Program-made: the position numbers and the translations under genes
Shown here: piece by piece, positions 30,007 to 39,801 of the stretch
How positions within the stretch are numbered: the stretch's first letter is position 1
How the letters are laid out: each line of letters begins with the position of its first letter
Notes under the pieces: generated by a model
Database searches by the model: none
What the model was told of the DNA's origin: nothing
Seen by the model: only the letters and a program-made list of their open reading frames with translations
Assembly (NCBI RefSeq): GCF_018612915.1
Contig: NZ_JAGGRL010000009.1
Location: 124,001 to 188,000 of the forward strand
Direction: 5' to 3'
Length of the DNA: 64,000 nt
From: Stenotrophomonas sp. ISL-67
GTDB taxonomy: Bacteria; Pseudomonadota; Gammaproteobacteria; Xanthomonadales; Xanthomonadaceae

Positions 30007-30786
30007 ATGGACCAGATGAAACCCCCGCCCCGCTCACGCAGCATCTACCTGCTGCCCAACCTGTTCACCACCGCGGGCCTGTTTGCCGGGTTCTACGCGA
30101 TCATCGCGGCGGCCAACGGCGATTTCGTCAATGCCGCCATTGCCGTGTTCGTGGCTGGGGTCATGGACGGGCTGGATGGCCGGGTGGCGCGCCTGACCGG
30201 CACCAGCAGCGAATTCGGCGTGCAGTACGACTCGCTGGCCGACCTGGTCAGCTTCGGCATGGCCCCGGCGCTGGTGATGTACCACTGGTCGCTGTCGTGG
30301 CTGAAGTTCGACGACCCCCTCCTTGGCCGGGTCGGCTGGGCAGTGGCGTTCCTGTATGCCGCGTGCGCCGCGCTGCGCCTGGCCCGCTTCAATACCCAGG
30401 TCAGCGTGGTCGACAAGCGTTGGTTCATCGGCCTGGCCAGCCCGGCTGCGGCCGGACTGATGATGTCCTTTGTGTGGGCGTTCGCCGATGGCGCGCTGGG
30501 CTGGGACGGCAACGAACTGCGCTACGCGGCACTGGGCGTGACCCTGGTGGCGGCGCTGCTGATGGTCAGCCGGATCCGCTTCTGGAGCTTCAAGGGCAGC
30601 GGTGAGAAAGGCCCGCGTGCCGATCGGGTGCCGTTCCTGGCGTTGGCGCTGGTGCCGATCGCCATTGCGATCATGGTCATCGACCTGCCGCGCGTGCTGT
30701 TTGCGGTCGGCGTGATCTATGCGCTGTCCGGGCCGGTCAGCTGGCTGTGGCAGCGCACCCGCAAGACGGCCGAGCCCGGCGCGTGA
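30007..30786 (+). CDS. pssA: CDP-diacylglycerol--serine O-phosphatidyltransferase
   Basis: 259 aa membrane enzyme with about seven helices. The CDP-alcohol phosphotransferase motif D-G-x2-A-R-x8-G-x3-D-x3-D appears as DGLDGRVARLTG...FGVQYDSLAD (residues 54-79). SYLLPNLFT-like RSIYLLPNLFTTAGLFAGF precedes it. It makes phosphatidylserine, precursor of phosphatidylethanolamine. The stop overlaps the GTG of the next ORF (GTGA), so it heads a pssA-holD-rimI operon. Confidence 0.92.
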   Translation: MDQMKPPPRSRSIYLLPNLFTTAGLFAGFYAIIAAANGDFVNAAIAVFVAGVMDGLDGRVARLTGTSSEFGVQYDSLADLVSFGMAPALVMYHWSLSWLKFDDPLLGRVGWAVAFLYAACAALRLARFNTQVSVVDKRWFIGLASPAAAGLMMSFVWAFADGALGWDGNELRYAALGVTLVAALLMVSRIRFWSFKGSGEKGPRADRVPFLALALVPIAIAIMVIDLPRVLFAVGVIYALSGPVSWLWQRTRKTAEPGA

Positions 30787-31292
30787 GCACCCCGGCCGCC
30801 CCGCCACTGTGGACCCCGGCGCAGCAGTCCTGGCTGCAGGCGATGGGGTACACGGTGTTCGTGGATGGCAGCGTGGAAGCGGCGCCGCAGGCGGTGGTCG
30901 AACTGGGCGCGATACCCGTAGCGCCGGGCTCTGCCCGGCCGGGTGCCGACGCTGACCGGCTGGATGGGGGCTTGGCCGGGCATAGCCCGGCGCTACGGGA
31001 AGCCGGGCAGAGCCCGACTCTACGACCGTCCGCGCCGTCGCGCCGCAACGCCCCCACGGCCGAAGATACTGCCGCGCCTGCGCCCACCCGTGCCGGCTCC
31101 CGCCGCCCGGCGGTCCGCATGCCGCCGCCGCTGCAGATCGCCCTGCTGCGCGCGTCCGGCTGCAACCCGAACGATCCTGAGACACAGGCCTTGATGGCCG
31201 CCTGGAAACTGGACGAACTGCGCGGCAATGCCGCCGCCAAGCGTGCGTTGTGGCCGCAGTTGAGGGCACTGCGCAAGCGGGGCCGCGGGTGA
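30783..31292 (+). CDS. holD: Putative DNA polymerase III psi subunit (HolD-like), with repeat-derived insert
   Basis: 169 aa from GTG 30783. The N-terminal WLQAMGYTVF resembles the DnaX-binding tip of HolD (WQLQQLGITQW in E. coli). The C-terminal LDELRGNAAAKRALWPQLRA aligns with LTDLRANPTARAALWQQICT. Between them, residues about 46-81 are encoded by three GTAG palindromes and their spacers and look disordered (APGSARPGADADRLDGG). Position before rimI is as in E. coli holD-rimI, and holC lies 4 kb away. Psi joins chi to the clamp loader. Identification rests on short motifs and synteny. The insert keeps the frame open. Confidence 0.65.
   Translation: MSTPAAPPLWTPAQQSWLQAMGYTVFVDGSVEAAPQAVVELGAIPVAPGSARPGADADRLDGGLAGHSPALREAGQSPTLRPSAPSRRNAPTAEDTAAPAPTRAGSRRPAVRMPPPLQIALLRASGCNPNDPETQALMAAWKLDELRGNAAAKRALWPQLRALRKRGRG
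30918..31023. repeat. Cluster of three GTAG palindromes inside holD
   Basis: 30918-30939 (plus), 30975-30996 (minus) and 31002-31023 (minus), each 22 bp, with stems of the CCGGGC/GCCCGG kind and GTAG or CTAC at the outer end. The first and second face each other and could pair over 57 nt. All lie within codons of the HolD-like gene. Confidence 0.85.
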
Positions 31293-31786
31293 GCGCGGTC
31301 AGCTCGCCGCGCCCGATGTCGCTGCGCGCGCTGCGCGAAAGCGACCTGGATGCGGTGATGGAGATCGAACTGCGCGGGTATCCGTTCCCGTGGACGCGCG
31401 GCATCTTCGTCGATTGCCTGCGTGCGGGTTACCCGGCGCTGGCGCTGGAAGATGATGGTGTGCTGGTTGGCTATGGCGTATTGAGCATCGCCGCCGATGA
31501 GGCGCATGTGCTCAATGTCTGCGTGGATCCAGCGTGTCAGACCCGGGGCCTGGGCCGGCTGCTGTTTCGCGCGCTGGTGAAGTTGGCGCGTGAGCACGGG
31601 GCGCAGCGGGTGTTCCTGGAAGTGCGCCCGTCCAACACGCCGGCGGTGGCGTTGTACCACAGTGAAGGCTTCAACGAGATCGGCCGCCGCCCGCGCTATT
31701 ACCCGGCCCGTGATGGGCGCGAGGACGCGCTGGTGATGGCGATGGAATTGGTTGACGAAGACATCCAGACGATGCCGCCGCTGTAA
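31289..31786 (+). CDS. rimI: Ribosomal protein S18-alanine N-acetyltransferase
   Basis: 165 aa from GTG 31289, overlapping the holD stop as GTGA; ATG 31316 (MSLRALRESD) is an alternative nine codons in. GNAT fold: acetyl-CoA loop VDPACQTRGLGRLLFRAL, and EVRPSNTPAVALYHSEGFNEIGRR as in RimI. It acetylates the N-terminal alanine of S18. It is the last gene of the pssA-holD-rimI operon. Confidence 0.88.
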   Translation: MSAVSSPRPMSLRALRESDLDAVMEIELRGYPFPWTRGIFVDCLRAGYPALALEDDGVLVGYGVLSIAADEAHVLNVCVDPACQTRGLGRLLFRALVKLAREHGAQRVFLEVRPSNTPAVALYHSEGFNEIGRRPRYYPARDGREDALVMAMELVDEDIQTMPPL

Positions 31787-31848
31787 TGACCCAGTGCGCG
31801 AAGGCGACGGCGTCATGCCGATACCACTCCGGCAAATGACATCCCGCC

Positions 31849-31922
31849 GGTAGGGTCGCATCCCGATCGACGATGTGCATGGATGCACGAGTGGTGCGGC
31901 CGCAGGATGCGGAGGAGCACCA
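31849..31922 (+). repeat. Dispersed GTAG-family repeat, copy B
   Basis: Starts GGTAGGGTCGCATCCCGATC, contains GTGCATGGATGCAC and ends near GGAGGAGCACC. It is homologous, in inverse orientation, to 16183-16255. It lies in the 317-bp gap 31787-32103 between rimI and valS, which otherwise holds two more GTAG repeats and no gene. Confidence 0.7.
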
Positions 31923-32026
31923 CCGCCGATGACTGTTGTTGATGCATTGGGGCATGACCTCGAACGGCAACGGCGGTTATTCCGATCAACGTCCATGCGT
32001 CAAAGGGCCGATCACCGCGATCGGCA

Positions 32027-32092
32027 GTCGTTTGGGAACCGACTCTACCGGCGAGCAGCCCCGCCCGGTAGGTGGCGACCGCTGGTCGCCAC
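32027..32092. repeat. Two facing GTAG-headed REPs before valS 3' end
   Basis: Minus element 32027-32048 (GTAGAGTCGGTTCCCAAACG start) and plus element 32068-32092 (GTAG, then a 9-bp GTGGCGACC/GGTCGCCAC hairpin). They separate convergent rimI and valS and could serve as transcript ends. Confidence 0.65.
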
Positions 32093-32103
32093 GCTCAACC
32101 CCG

Positions 32104-34929
32104 TTACAGCTTCGCGCGCTGCGCGACCAACCCTTCCAGCTGCGCGGTCCATTCGACCAGGCGCACGCGCTCCTGCTCGATCACCGCGGCCGGCACCTTG
32201 TCGGTGAATTTTGAGAGTTTGACCGCGCTCTTCTCCTTCTCCGATTCGACGCGTGCGATCTCCTTGTCCAGGCGCGCGCGTTCGGCACCCAGGTCGACCA
32301 GGCCTTCCAGCGGCACCAGCAGCTTCAGGTCGCCCACGATCGCGGTGGCGGCCGGCGGGGTTTCCGCATCTGCCGCCAGCCACTCGATGCGCTCCAGCTT
32401 GAGCAGGAACGACAGCGACGAGGTGAAGCCGGCCACCCGGTTGCGATCTTCTTCATTGCCACCCTGCAGCAGCAGGGCGATCTGCCTGGCCGGCGGCACG
32501 TTCAGTTCGCTGCGCACGCGGCGCAGCGCGCTGACCATCGACTTCAGCCATTCCACATCCGCTTCGGCGCGCGTGTAATCACCGGCGAATTCGTCGGCGG
32601 TCGGGTAGGGCCGCAGCGAAATGGTGTCCACTTCCAGGCCCAGGCGCGGCGCGACCTGGCGCCACAGCTGTTCGGTCACGAACGGGGTGAGCGGGTGCAG
32701 CAGGCGCAGCAGCGCTTCCAGCACGTACAGCAGGGTGTGGCGGGTGCTGGTGGCGTCGTCGGCGTTGTCGCCGTTGAGCGCCGGCTTGGTCAGCTCCAGG
32801 AACCAGTCGCAGAACGCGTTCCAGGCGAATTCGTACAGGCACTGCGCCAGCAGGTCGAAGCGGTAGTTGGCGTAGTGCGTCTGCGCCTCGGCCGACACCG
32901 CCGCCAGCTGCGCCAGGATCCAGCGTTCGGCATCGGTACGCGGCTGCGGCGCGCCGGTGAACACGCTACCTTCGGTGTTCATCAGGGTGAAGCGGCTGGC
33001 GTTCCACAGCTTGTTGCAGAAGTTCTTGTAGCCCTCGGCGCGGCTCATGTCGAACTTGATGTCGCGGCCGTGGGTGGCCAGTGCGGCGATGGTGAAGCGC
33101 AGCGCGTCGGCACCGTGGGCGATGATGCCCTCGGGGAAGTCCTTGCGGGTGGCCTTTTCGATCTTCGGCGCGTCCTTGGGCTTCATCAGCCCGGTGGTGC
33201 GCTTGGCGACCAGGTCGTCGATGGAAATGCCGTCGATGATGTCCAGCGGGTCGAGCACGTTGCCCTTGGACTTGGACATCTTCTGGCCCTGCGCATCGCG
33301 GATCAGGCCGGTCATGTACACGTCCTTGAACGGAATCTTCCCGGTGAAGCTGTCGGTGGCCATGATCATGCGGGCCACCCAGAAGAAGATGATGTCGAAG
33401 CCGGTGACCAGCACCGCCGACGGCAGGTAACGCTCGAACCCGCGCTCGGCCATGGCCTGTTCGTTCGGCCAGCCCAGTGTGGAGAACGGCCACAACTGCG
33501 AGGAGAACCAGGTTTCCAGCACGTCGCTGTCCTGGCGCAGGGCAATGTCCGCGCCCAGGTTGTTCCGCGCACGGACATCGGCCTCGTCGCGACCGACGTA
33601 GCAGGTGCCGGCGGCGTCGAACCAGGCCGGAATGCGGTGGCCCCACCACAGCTGGCGGCTGATGCACCAGTCCTGGATGTTTTCCATCCAGTGGCGGTAG
33701 GTATTGATCCAGTTGGCTGGGACGAACTGGATCGAGCCGTTCTCGACCAGCTCCAGGCCGCGCTTGGCCAGCACGTCCATCTTCACGAACCACTGGTCGG
33801 TCAGGTACGGCTCGATCACCTGGCCGGTTCGGTCGCCGCGCGGCACCTGCAGCGTGTGCGCCTTGGTTTCGACCAGGATGCCCAGTTCTTCCAGCTCGGC
33901 CAGCACCACCTTGCGCGCTTCATAACGGTCCAGCCCACGGTATTTTTCCGGGGCGTTGTCGTTGATCGCCGCCACCGGGGTGAACAGGTTGATCATCGGC
34001 AGGTCGTGGCGCAGGCCCACCTGGTAATCGTTGAAATCGTGCGCCGGGGTGACCTTGACCACGCCGGTGCCGAACGCGCGGTCGACGTACTCATCGGCGA
34101 TCACCGGCACGCTGCGCCCGGTCAGCGGCAGGGTCACACTGCGGCCGATCAGGTGCGCGTAGCGCTCGTCTTCCGGGTGCACCATCACGGCCGTATCGCC
34201 CAGCAGGGTTTCCGGGCGGGTGGTGGCCACGACCAGGTACGGGCGCGTCTCGCGCAGGGTCTCGTTGCCGTCGACGTCGTGCTCGACATGCTCATAACTG
34301 GCGCCATCTTCCAGCGCATAGGCGATCGACCACAGGAAGCCTTCTTCTTCCACGCTTTCCACTTCCAGGTCGGAAATGGCGGTCTTCAGCACCGGGTCCC
34401 AGTTGACCAGGCGCTGGCCACGGTAGATCAGGCCCTGCTCATGCCAGCGCAGGAACGCCTCGACCACCGCTTCGGACGGCTGCGGGTCCATGGTGAAGGT
34501 GCTGCGCGACCAGTCGGCCGAGGTACCCATGCGGCGCATCTGGCGTTCGATGATGTCGCCCGACTGCGCCTTCCACTCCCACACCTTCTCGATGAAACCG
34601 TCGCGGCCCAGCGAATCGCGGCTTTCGCCGTTGCCGGCCAGCGCCAGGTTGCGCGATACCACCATTTCGGTCGCGATGCCGGCGTGGTCGGTACCCACCT
34701 GCCACAACGTGTCGTAGCCGCGCATGCGGTGGTAGCGCACCAGCGCATCCATCAGGGTCTGCTGGAAGGCATGGCCCATGTGCAGCGTGCCGGTCACGTT
34801 CGGCGGCGGCAGCAGGATGGTGTACGGCTCGCCCTTGCCGGACGGCTTGAAGTGCCCGGCCTTCTCCCAGGAGTCGTACAACTCCGTTTCGAAGGTCTTG
34901 GGGTCGTAGCTGGAGGCAAGTTGGGTCAT
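32104..34929 (-). CDS. valS: Valyl-tRNA synthetase
   Basis: 941 aa from ATG 34929. Class Ia synthetase: HIGH motif in [21 protein letters not shown] in [16 protein letters not shown]1 editing domain between them ([20 protein letters not shown]), anticodon-binding helical domain, and a C-terminal coiled coil (about 880-940, [20 protein letters not shown]). Third gene of pepA-holC-valS, the classic gammaproteobacterial order; 73 bp from holC. Confidence 0.97.
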   Translation of the reverse strand: MTQLASSYDPKTFETELYDSWEKAGHFKPSGKGEPYTILLPPPNVTGTLHMGHAFQQTLMDALVRYHRMRGYDTLWQVGTDHAGIATEMVVSRNLALAGNGESRDSLGRDGFIEKVWEWKAQSGDIIERQMRRMGTSADWSRSTFTMDPQPSEAVVEAFLRWHEQGLIYRGQRLVNWDPVLKTAISDLEVESVEEEGFLWSIAYALEDGASYEHVEHDVDGNETLRETRPYLVVATTRPETLLGDTAVMVHPEDERYAHLIGRSVTLPLTGRSVPVIADEYVDRAFGTGVVKVTPAHDFNDYQVGLRHDLPMINLFTPVAAINDNAPEKYRGLDRYEARKVVLAELEELGILVETKAHTLQVPRGDRTGQVIEPYLTDQWFVKMDVLAKRGLELVENGSIQFVPANWINTYRHWMENIQDWCISRQLWWGHRIPAWFDAAGTCYVGRDEADVRARNNLGADIALRQDSDVLETWFSSQLWPFSTLGWPNEQAMAERGFERYLPSAVLVTGFDIIFFWVARMIMATDSFTGKIPFKDVYMTGLIRDAQGQKMSKSKGNVLDPLDIIDGISIDDLVAKRTTGLMKPKDAPKIEKATRKDFPEGIIAHGADALRFTIAALATHGRDIKFDMSRAEGYKNFCNKLWNASRFTLMNTEGSVFTGAPQPRTDAERWILAQLAAVSAEAQTHYANYRFDLLAQCLYEFAWNAFCDWFLELTKPALNGDNADDATSTRHTLLYVLEALLRLLHPLTPFVTEQLWRQVAPRLGLEVDTISLRPYPTADEFAGDYTRAEADVEWLKSMVSALRRVRSELNVPPARQIALLLQGGNEEDRNRVAGFTSSLSFLLKLERIEWLAADAETPPAATAIVGDLKLLVPLEGLVDLGAERARLDKEIARVESEKEKSAVKLSKFTDKVPAAVIEQERVRLVEWTAQLEGLVAQRAKL

Positions 34930-35002
34930 GCGGGGGCAACCAGGAGGCAATCAGTAAAGGATCAGGGCGCCGGCGAGCCCGATCAAGGGCGCCGGCACGG
35001 GC

Positions 35003-35428
35003 TTACATGTCGTACTTGTTCAGGTCGAAATCCAGCGCCTTGTACTGGCGCCAGCGCTCGCGCAGCGGTTCGCGGGCTTCCGGGTCGGCCGGCACCACTT
35101 CCAGCACGCGGTCGCAGGCGCCCAGATAGGGGTCGTCGCGCAGGTTGATCACCAGCGGGCGCGATGGCGCATCGGTGCCCGGCACGGCGATCAGCACCAG
35201 CGCCTCTTCCTCGTCCGCATCTTCACCGGCGATCTGGTGCGGAATGTAGGCATCGTCGTCGAACGACCACAACAGCTCGTCCAGTTCCTCGGCCTGGGCC
35301 TGGTCGCGCGCCAGCACCAGGGTGAACAACCCGGCGTCGTTGGCCTTGCGGGCCAGCTCACAGACCAGGCGCAGCGGCTCGGTCAGGAAGCGGGGCTTGG
35401 CGATCAGGTAGAAATCAGCTCGGGACAT
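35003..35428 (-). CDS. holC: DNA polymerase III chi subunit
   Basis: 141 aa. Matches HolC: the N-terminal [20 protein letters not shown] is followed by [20 protein letters not shown] and the C-terminal FDLNKYDM. Chi binds psi and the tail of SSB and so ties the clamp loader to single-stranded DNA. The start overlaps the pepA stop by 14 bp. Its partner psi is probably the ORF at 30783. Confidence 0.92.
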   Translation of the reverse strand: MSRADFYLIAKPRFLTEPLRLVCELARKANDAGLFTLVLARDQAQAEELDELLWSFDDDAYIPHQIAGEDADEEEALVLIAVPGTDAPSRPLVINLRDDPYLGACDRVLEVVPADPEAREPLRERWRQYKALDFDLNKYDM

Positions 35429-36905
35429 GGGCGCGGCCGACCTGGTCCAGCAGCCACTGGGTCAGCAGGCCGACCGGGCGGCCGGTGGCCATGCCGCGCT
35501 TGCCTTCGTCGCTGGCCACGCCGGCGATGTCCAGGTGCGCCCAGCGCTGGCCTTCGGTGAAGCGCGACAGGAAGCAGCCCGCGGTGATCGCACCGGCCCA
35601 GCGGCCGCCGATGTTGTAGACGTCGGCGAAGCTGGAATCCAGCATCGGCTGGTACTCGTCCCACAGCGGCAGGCGCCAGGCGCGGTCGAACACGTGCTCG
35701 CCGGCGGCCAGCAGTTCGTTGGCCAGGTCGTCGTGCTTGGTCATCAGGCCGGCGGTCTGGTGGCCCAGCGCGACCAGGCAGGCCCCGGTCAGGGTCGCCA
35801 CGTCGACCAGCGCGGTCGGTTCGAAACGCTGCGCGTAGGTCAGCGCGTCGCACAGGATCAGGCGGCCTTCGGCGTCGGTGTTGCCCACTTCGATGGTCTT
35901 GCCCGACATCGAGGTGATCACGTCGGACGGGCGGTAGGCATTGCCGTCGATGGCGTTTTCCACCGCCGGGACCACCACCACCAGGTTCAGCGGCAGCTTG
36001 GCGGTGACCGCCGCGACGAAGGTGCCGATGACGTTGGCGCCACCGCACATGTCGTACTTCATCTCTTCGATGCCGCCCTGGGTCTTCAGGTTCACGCCGC
36101 CGGTATCGAAGGTGATGCCCTTGCCGACCAGCACGTACGGCTTGGCGTCGCCGCCGTTGTTCCACTTCAGCACCACCAGGCGCGGGCGGTTGGCCGAGCC
36201 ACGGGCCACGGCCAGCAGCGAGCCCATGCCGAGCGCTTCCATCTGCGCCTCGTCCAGGATCTCCGCTTCGGCACCGGCATGGGCCTGGGCGAAGGCCACC
36301 GAGGAGTCGGCCAGGTAGGCCGGGGTGCACAGGTTCGGCGGCAGGTTGCCCAGCTCGCGCGCGTGCTGCACGCCGGCGGCGATGGCCTGGCCCTGGAGCA
36401 GGGCCTGTGCGTCGGTGCCGGCGATGGCCAGGGTGGCCAGGCCCGCGGCCTCGGGCTTCTTCGTGCCCAGGGTGGCGGTGTAGCGGTAGCTGGCGTGGTC
36501 GGCGGCGATCACCGCCTGGCGGATGTTCCAGGCGCCGTCGCGGCCCTTGACCTCGATCTCGGCCAGGGTGAACAGCGCGTGGCGGATGACCCCGCTCTTC
36601 AGCGCCCGGCTGGCATCGCCTACCGCCTTGAGGTACTGCGGCACGCCGAACTTGGCCGGCTCGCCCAGCCCGACCACCAGCACGCGCGGGGCGTTCACGC
36701 CGGGCACGTCATGCAGCAGGGTGGTGGCGCCGGTCTTGCCGCTGACATCGCCGCGGGCGACCAGGGCGGTCAAACGGCCGCCCGAAGCGGCGTCCAGGGC
36801 CTGTGCCGCCGGGCTCAGGGTCTGGTCGGCGTAGGCGCCGATGATGACGCAGTCGACCTCGGCAGAGGCCGGGGCAGCGTGGTTCAGGGTGAATTCCAGG
36901 GCCAT
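35415..36905 (-). CDS. pepA: Leucyl aminopeptidase
   Basis: 496 aa M17 metallopeptidase. The zinc/catalytic-lysine segment is [15 protein letters not shown], the M17 signature is [14 protein letters not shown], and the arginine/GHQ region follows ([17 protein letters not shown]). It releases N-terminal residues; in E. coli PepA also binds DNA in Xer site-specific recombination and pyrimidine control, and xerD lies 3 kb away here. First gene of the pepA-holC-valS operon, divergent from lptF. Confidence 0.96.
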   Translation of the reverse strand: MALEFTLNHAAPASAEVDCVIIGAYADQTLSPAAQALDAASGGRLTALVARGDVSGKTGATTLLHDVPGVNAPRVLVVGLGEPAKFGVPQYLKAVGDASRALKSGVIRHALFTLAEIEVKGRDGAWNIRQAVIAADHASYRYTATLGTKKPEAAGLATLAIAGTDAQALLQGQAIAAGVQHARELGNLPPNLCTPAYLADSSVAFAQAHAGAEAEILDEAQMEALGMGSLLAVARGSANRPRLVVLKWNNGGDAKPYVLVGKGITFDTGGVNLKTQGGIEEMKYDMCGGANVIGTFVAAVTAKLPLNLVVVVPAVENAIDGNAYRPSDVITSMSGKTIEVGNTDAEGRLILCDALTYAQRFEPTALVDVATLTGACLVALGHQTAGLMTKHDDLANELLAAGEHVFDRAWRLPLWDEYQPMLDSSFADVYNIGGRWAGAITAGCFLSRFTEGQRWAHLDIAGVASDEGKRGMATGRPVGLLTQWLLDQVGRAHVPS

Positions 36906-37009
36906 TGATCAGATTCCGTTGGCAAATACGTACAATCGCGAGCTGTTTACGTCCCGTCAGTAGACTGGGCAACCACGCGAACGAATCCGAGAGTTTAAAC
37001 CACCGCCCC

Positions 37010-38089
37010 ATGTCGAAGCTCGATCGCTATCTCCTGCGTGATTTCGTCCAGAGTTTTCTGGCCACCCTGATCGTATTGCTGGTGGTGAGCGTGGGCGGCG
37101 TGCTGGTGGACATCCTCGGCAACATTGCCGATGGCCGCCTGCCTGCCCGCCTGCTGTTCTCCCAGCTGGGCCTGCAGTTCATCGTCTACATGCCGCTGAT
37201 CCTGCCGCTGGCACTGATGCTGGGCCTGCTGCTGGCCACGGCCCGGCTGTACCGGGACTCGGAAATGGCGGTGCTGACCGCGATTGGTGTGGGCCCCAAG
37301 CGGCTGCTGCGGCCGGTGCTGATGCTGGTGCTGCCGGTGGTGGGGCTGGTGGCGATGTGCTCGCTGTGGCTGGGCCCCTGGGCCGACCGCACCAGTGAAC
37401 GGCTGATCGCCGAGGCCAACCGCAGCCTGGTCATGGCCGGGCTGGAATCGGGCAAGTTCACCATGCTGCCCAACGGCGGCGTGGTCTACCTGTCCTCGGT
37501 GACCGCCGATGGCACCGGCCTGGGCCGGGTCTTCCTGCAACGCAGCCGCGGCGAGCGGATCGAAGTGGTCTCGGCCGCGCGCGGCAAGATGTTCTTCGAA
37601 GGCGACCGCCAGCGTTACCTGCAGCTGGAAGACGGCCACCAGATCGAGGGGCCGGCCAACGGTGCGCTTGACTATCGCCTGATGACCTTCGCCCGCAACG
37701 ATGTGGCCCTGCCCGACGGTGCGGACACCCGCGACAATGACGACCCCGAGCTGCTGCCGACCACCCAGCTGTTCGGCGACGAGCGGCCGGAGGCGCAGGC
37801 GCAGCTGCATTCGCGCATCACCCCGCCGTTGATCGCCCTGGCGTTCGCGCTGATGACCCTGCCGCTGGCCCGCAGTTCGCCGCGCCAGCAGCGCTATGGG
37901 CGCATGATGCTGGCCTTCCTCGCCTACATGGTCGGCATGAACCTGATGTTCATCGGTACCCGCTGGATTGCCGACGGCACACTGTCCGGGACCGTGGGCC
38001 TGTGGTGGCTGAGCCTGCCGCTGCTGGCACTGGCGATATGGATGTACCTGCGTGACGGCAAGCTGTCGCGCCCGCGGAGGACCGCATGA
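37010..38089 (+). CDS. lptF: LPS export permease LptF
   Basis: 359 aa from ATG 37010 (MSKLDRYLLRDFVQSFLATL); the longer opening at 36905 reaches the pepA start and is unlikely. YjgP/YjgQ family with six helices, three on each side of a periplasmic jellyroll-like part (about 120-265), and RSSPRQQRYGRMMLAFLAYM near the coupling helix. With LptG and LptB2 it extracts LPS from the inner membrane. TACAAT at 36931-36936 is a candidate -10. The ATG of lptG overlaps its stop. Confidence 0.93.
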   Translation: MSKLDRYLLRDFVQSFLATLIVLLVVSVGGVLVDILGNIADGRLPARLLFSQLGLQFIVYMPLILPLALMLGLLLATARLYRDSEMAVLTAIGVGPKRLLRPVLMLVLPVVGLVAMCSLWLGPWADRTSERLIAEANRSLVMAGLESGKFTMLPNGGVVYLSSVTADGTGLGRVFLQRSRGERIEVVSAARGKMFFEGDRQRYLQLEDGHQIEGPANGALDYRLMTFARNDVALPDGADTRDNDDPELLPTTQLFGDERPEAQAQLHSRITPPLIALAFALMTLPLARSSPRQQRYGRMMLAFLAYMVGMNLMFIGTRWIADGTLSGTVGLWWLSLPLLALAIWMYLRDGKLSRPRRTA

Positions 38090-39192
38090 AGCTGCTTCCG
38101 ATGCGGTTTGACCTGTACCTGGGCCGTGCGGTGTTCGGCACCGTGCTGTTGACCTGGGCCGTGCTGGTGGGCCTGGACGTGGTGATGGCGTTCTCCGGCG
38201 AGTTCAATGACGTGGGCAAGGGCGGCTACACGCTCGGCCATGCGGCGGCCTGGGTGCTCTATACCGTGCCCCGCCGTGCCTATACGTTCTTCCCGACCGC
38301 CGCCGTGATCGGCGCGCTGATGGGGCTGGGCCAGCTCGCCGCCACCTCGGAGCTGACGGCGCTGCGTGCGCTGGGGCTGTCGCGCAAGCGGCTCAGCGCC
38401 TCGGTGGCGATCGCGCTGTCATTGATGACGGCGGTGATGGTGCTGAGCGGTGAGACCCTGGCGCCGTGGGCGCAGGAGCGCGCGGACAACATCAAGACCA
38501 GCGCGAAGTCGGGCCAGAGCGTGGCATCGTCGCGTTATTCCGGCGTCTGGGTGCGCGAAGGCGACACCTTCCTCAGTGCGATGAGCGGCGACGAGCAGCT
38601 GCTGCCCGGCGGTGGCACGCGGCTGGTGTTGAACGACGTGCGTCTGTACCGGATCGCGGCCGACGGAAGGGTCGCCTCGTTGACCCACGCGGCCACGGTC
38701 GAGCATGGCGCGGACGGATGGACACTCAACAAGGTGCGCCGGGACACCTTTGGCGAACGTTCGGCTACGCGTACCACGGCCGAGACCGAGAAGTGGGAGT
38801 CGCAGCTGGATGCGGGCGCCCTGGCGGCCGGGTTCTCCAAGCCGCGCAATCTGGCCGCGCGCGACCTGCGCACCAGCATCGAGTACCGCAAGCGCAATGG
38901 GCTGGACGCGCGCGCTTACGAAGACATCTACTGGAGCCGCTGGTTCTACCCGCTCAACGTACTGGCGCTGTGCCTGGCCGCTGTGCCCTTCGCGTTCGGT
39001 TCGCTGCGCAGCGGCGGCATGGGCAAGCGCCTGTTCCTGGGCATCCTGTTCGCGCTGGGCTTCTGGCTGCTGCAGCTGTTCTTCGGGCGCATGGCCGGTG
39101 CGTTGAAGTTCGATTACCGCATCGCCTACGCGCTGCCACCAATCGTGATGCTGGTGGTGTCGGGGATGTTGTTCCGACGTAAATCGGGTTGA
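38086..39192 (+). CDS. lptG: LPS export permease LptG
   Basis: 368 aa, same fold as LptF: MRFDLYLGRAVFGTVLLTWA, TAAVIGALMGLGQLAATSEL, a central periplasmic domain, and C-terminal helices with RSGGMGKRLFLGILFALGFW. It is translationally coupled to lptF. It completes the LPS transport permease that serves the O-antigen made by the first 20 kb of the window. Its stop codon lies in the left arm of a 12-bp hairpin. Confidence 0.93.
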   Translation: MKLLPMRFDLYLGRAVFGTVLLTWAVLVGLDVVMAFSGEFNDVGKGGYTLGHAAAWVLYTVPRRAYTFFPTAAVIGALMGLGQLAATSELTALRALGLSRKRLSASVAIALSLMTAVMVLSGETLAPWAQERADNIKTSAKSGQSVASSRYSGVWVREGDTFLSAMSGDEQLLPGGGTRLVLNDVRLYRIAADGRVASLTHAATVEHGADGWTLNKVRRDTFGERSATRTTAETEKWESQLDAGALAAGFSKPRNLAARDLRTSIEYRKRNGLDARAYEDIYWSRWFYPLNVLALCLAAVPFAFGSLRSGGMGKRLFLGILFALGFWLLQLFFGRMAGALKFDYRIAYALPPIVMLVVSGMLFRRKSG

Positions 39193-39212
39193 CCCGGTAA
39201 CGGGTCAACCCG
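39185..39212 (+). terminator. Hairpin at the lptG stop codon
   Basis: Perfect 12-bp stem (39185-39196 with 39201-39212) and loop gtaa, starting before the lptG TGA. There is no T-run, so it may be a transcript-end hairpin rather than a standard terminator. Confidence 0.5.
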
Positions 39213-39215
39213 ACG

Positions 39216-39237
39216 GTAGCGCCGGCCGTTGGCCGGC
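39216..39237 (+). repeat. GTAG-headed REP (SMAG-like)
   Basis: GTAGCGCCGGCCGTTGGCCG followed by GC; the same 22 bp occurs at 42615-42636. It lies between convergent lptG and the RDD gene. Confidence 0.75.
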
Positions 39238-39259
39238 CCAGGCGGTGTCCGCCGCGTTC

Positions 39260-39733
39260 CTATCGCTTCGGCAACCTCGCCATCCGGGTGCCGCTTGCGC
39301 GGTCGTGCCAGGTGAGGCGTTGGCGGTCCAGCAGCGCCCACCACAGCCCCAGGCCACCCAGCAACAGGGACAGCGTGCCCACCGCGTAACGCAGCCACAG
39401 CTGGCGTCTCGTGGGCGAGGTGCCATCGGCACCCACCACCTGCAACCGCCACGGGCGCATGCCCAACGTCTGGCCGCCGCGCCGCCAGCTTTCGACGGCG
39501 TACACACCGGTGACCCCCCAGCAGCACACCCACAGCACCCACTGCAGCGCACTGAACGGAGGGATGTTGTCGCGCTTGGCGTGGCCGAACGCATAGCCTG
39601 CGGTAAACAGCGCGCCGACCAGCATCCACAGCGCCAGCGCCGGGAAGAAGTCGTAGAGCAGTGCCAGCAGCCGCCACAACAGCAGCGATGCAGGGCGGGC
39701 GGTGTCGGTTGCCACGGCGGTGGGTGTGCTCAT
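39260..39733 (-). CDS. RDD-family membrane protein
   Basis: 157 aa from ATG 39733. Three hydrophobic helices: [20 protein letters not shown] (with the Arg and Asp that name the family), [18 protein letters not shown], and [21 protein letters not shown] typical [20 protein letters not shown] segment lies between. Function is unknown in the family; some members are ion or small-molecule transporters. It is divergent from xerD with a 68-bp gap. Confidence 0.88.
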   Translation of the reverse strand: MSTPTAVATDTARPASLLLWRLLALLYDFFPALALWMLVGALFTAGYAFGHAKRDNIPPFSALQWVLWVCCWGVTGVYAVESWRRGGQTLGMRPWRLQVVGADGTSPTRRQLWLRYAVGTLSLLLGGLGLWWALLDRQRLTWHDRASGTRMARLPKR

Positions 39734-39801
39734 GCGCCGAGCATACCTTCGCCCGCTTCCGGTTTGGATGGTCGCCGCCGGCCCGCCTGTATCCTGTGCG
39801 C

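Noticed and set aside
30000..31100. GTAG palindromes as a CRISPR array
   Set aside because: They are few, unevenly spaced, in both orientations and partly in a gene, with no leader or cas gene.
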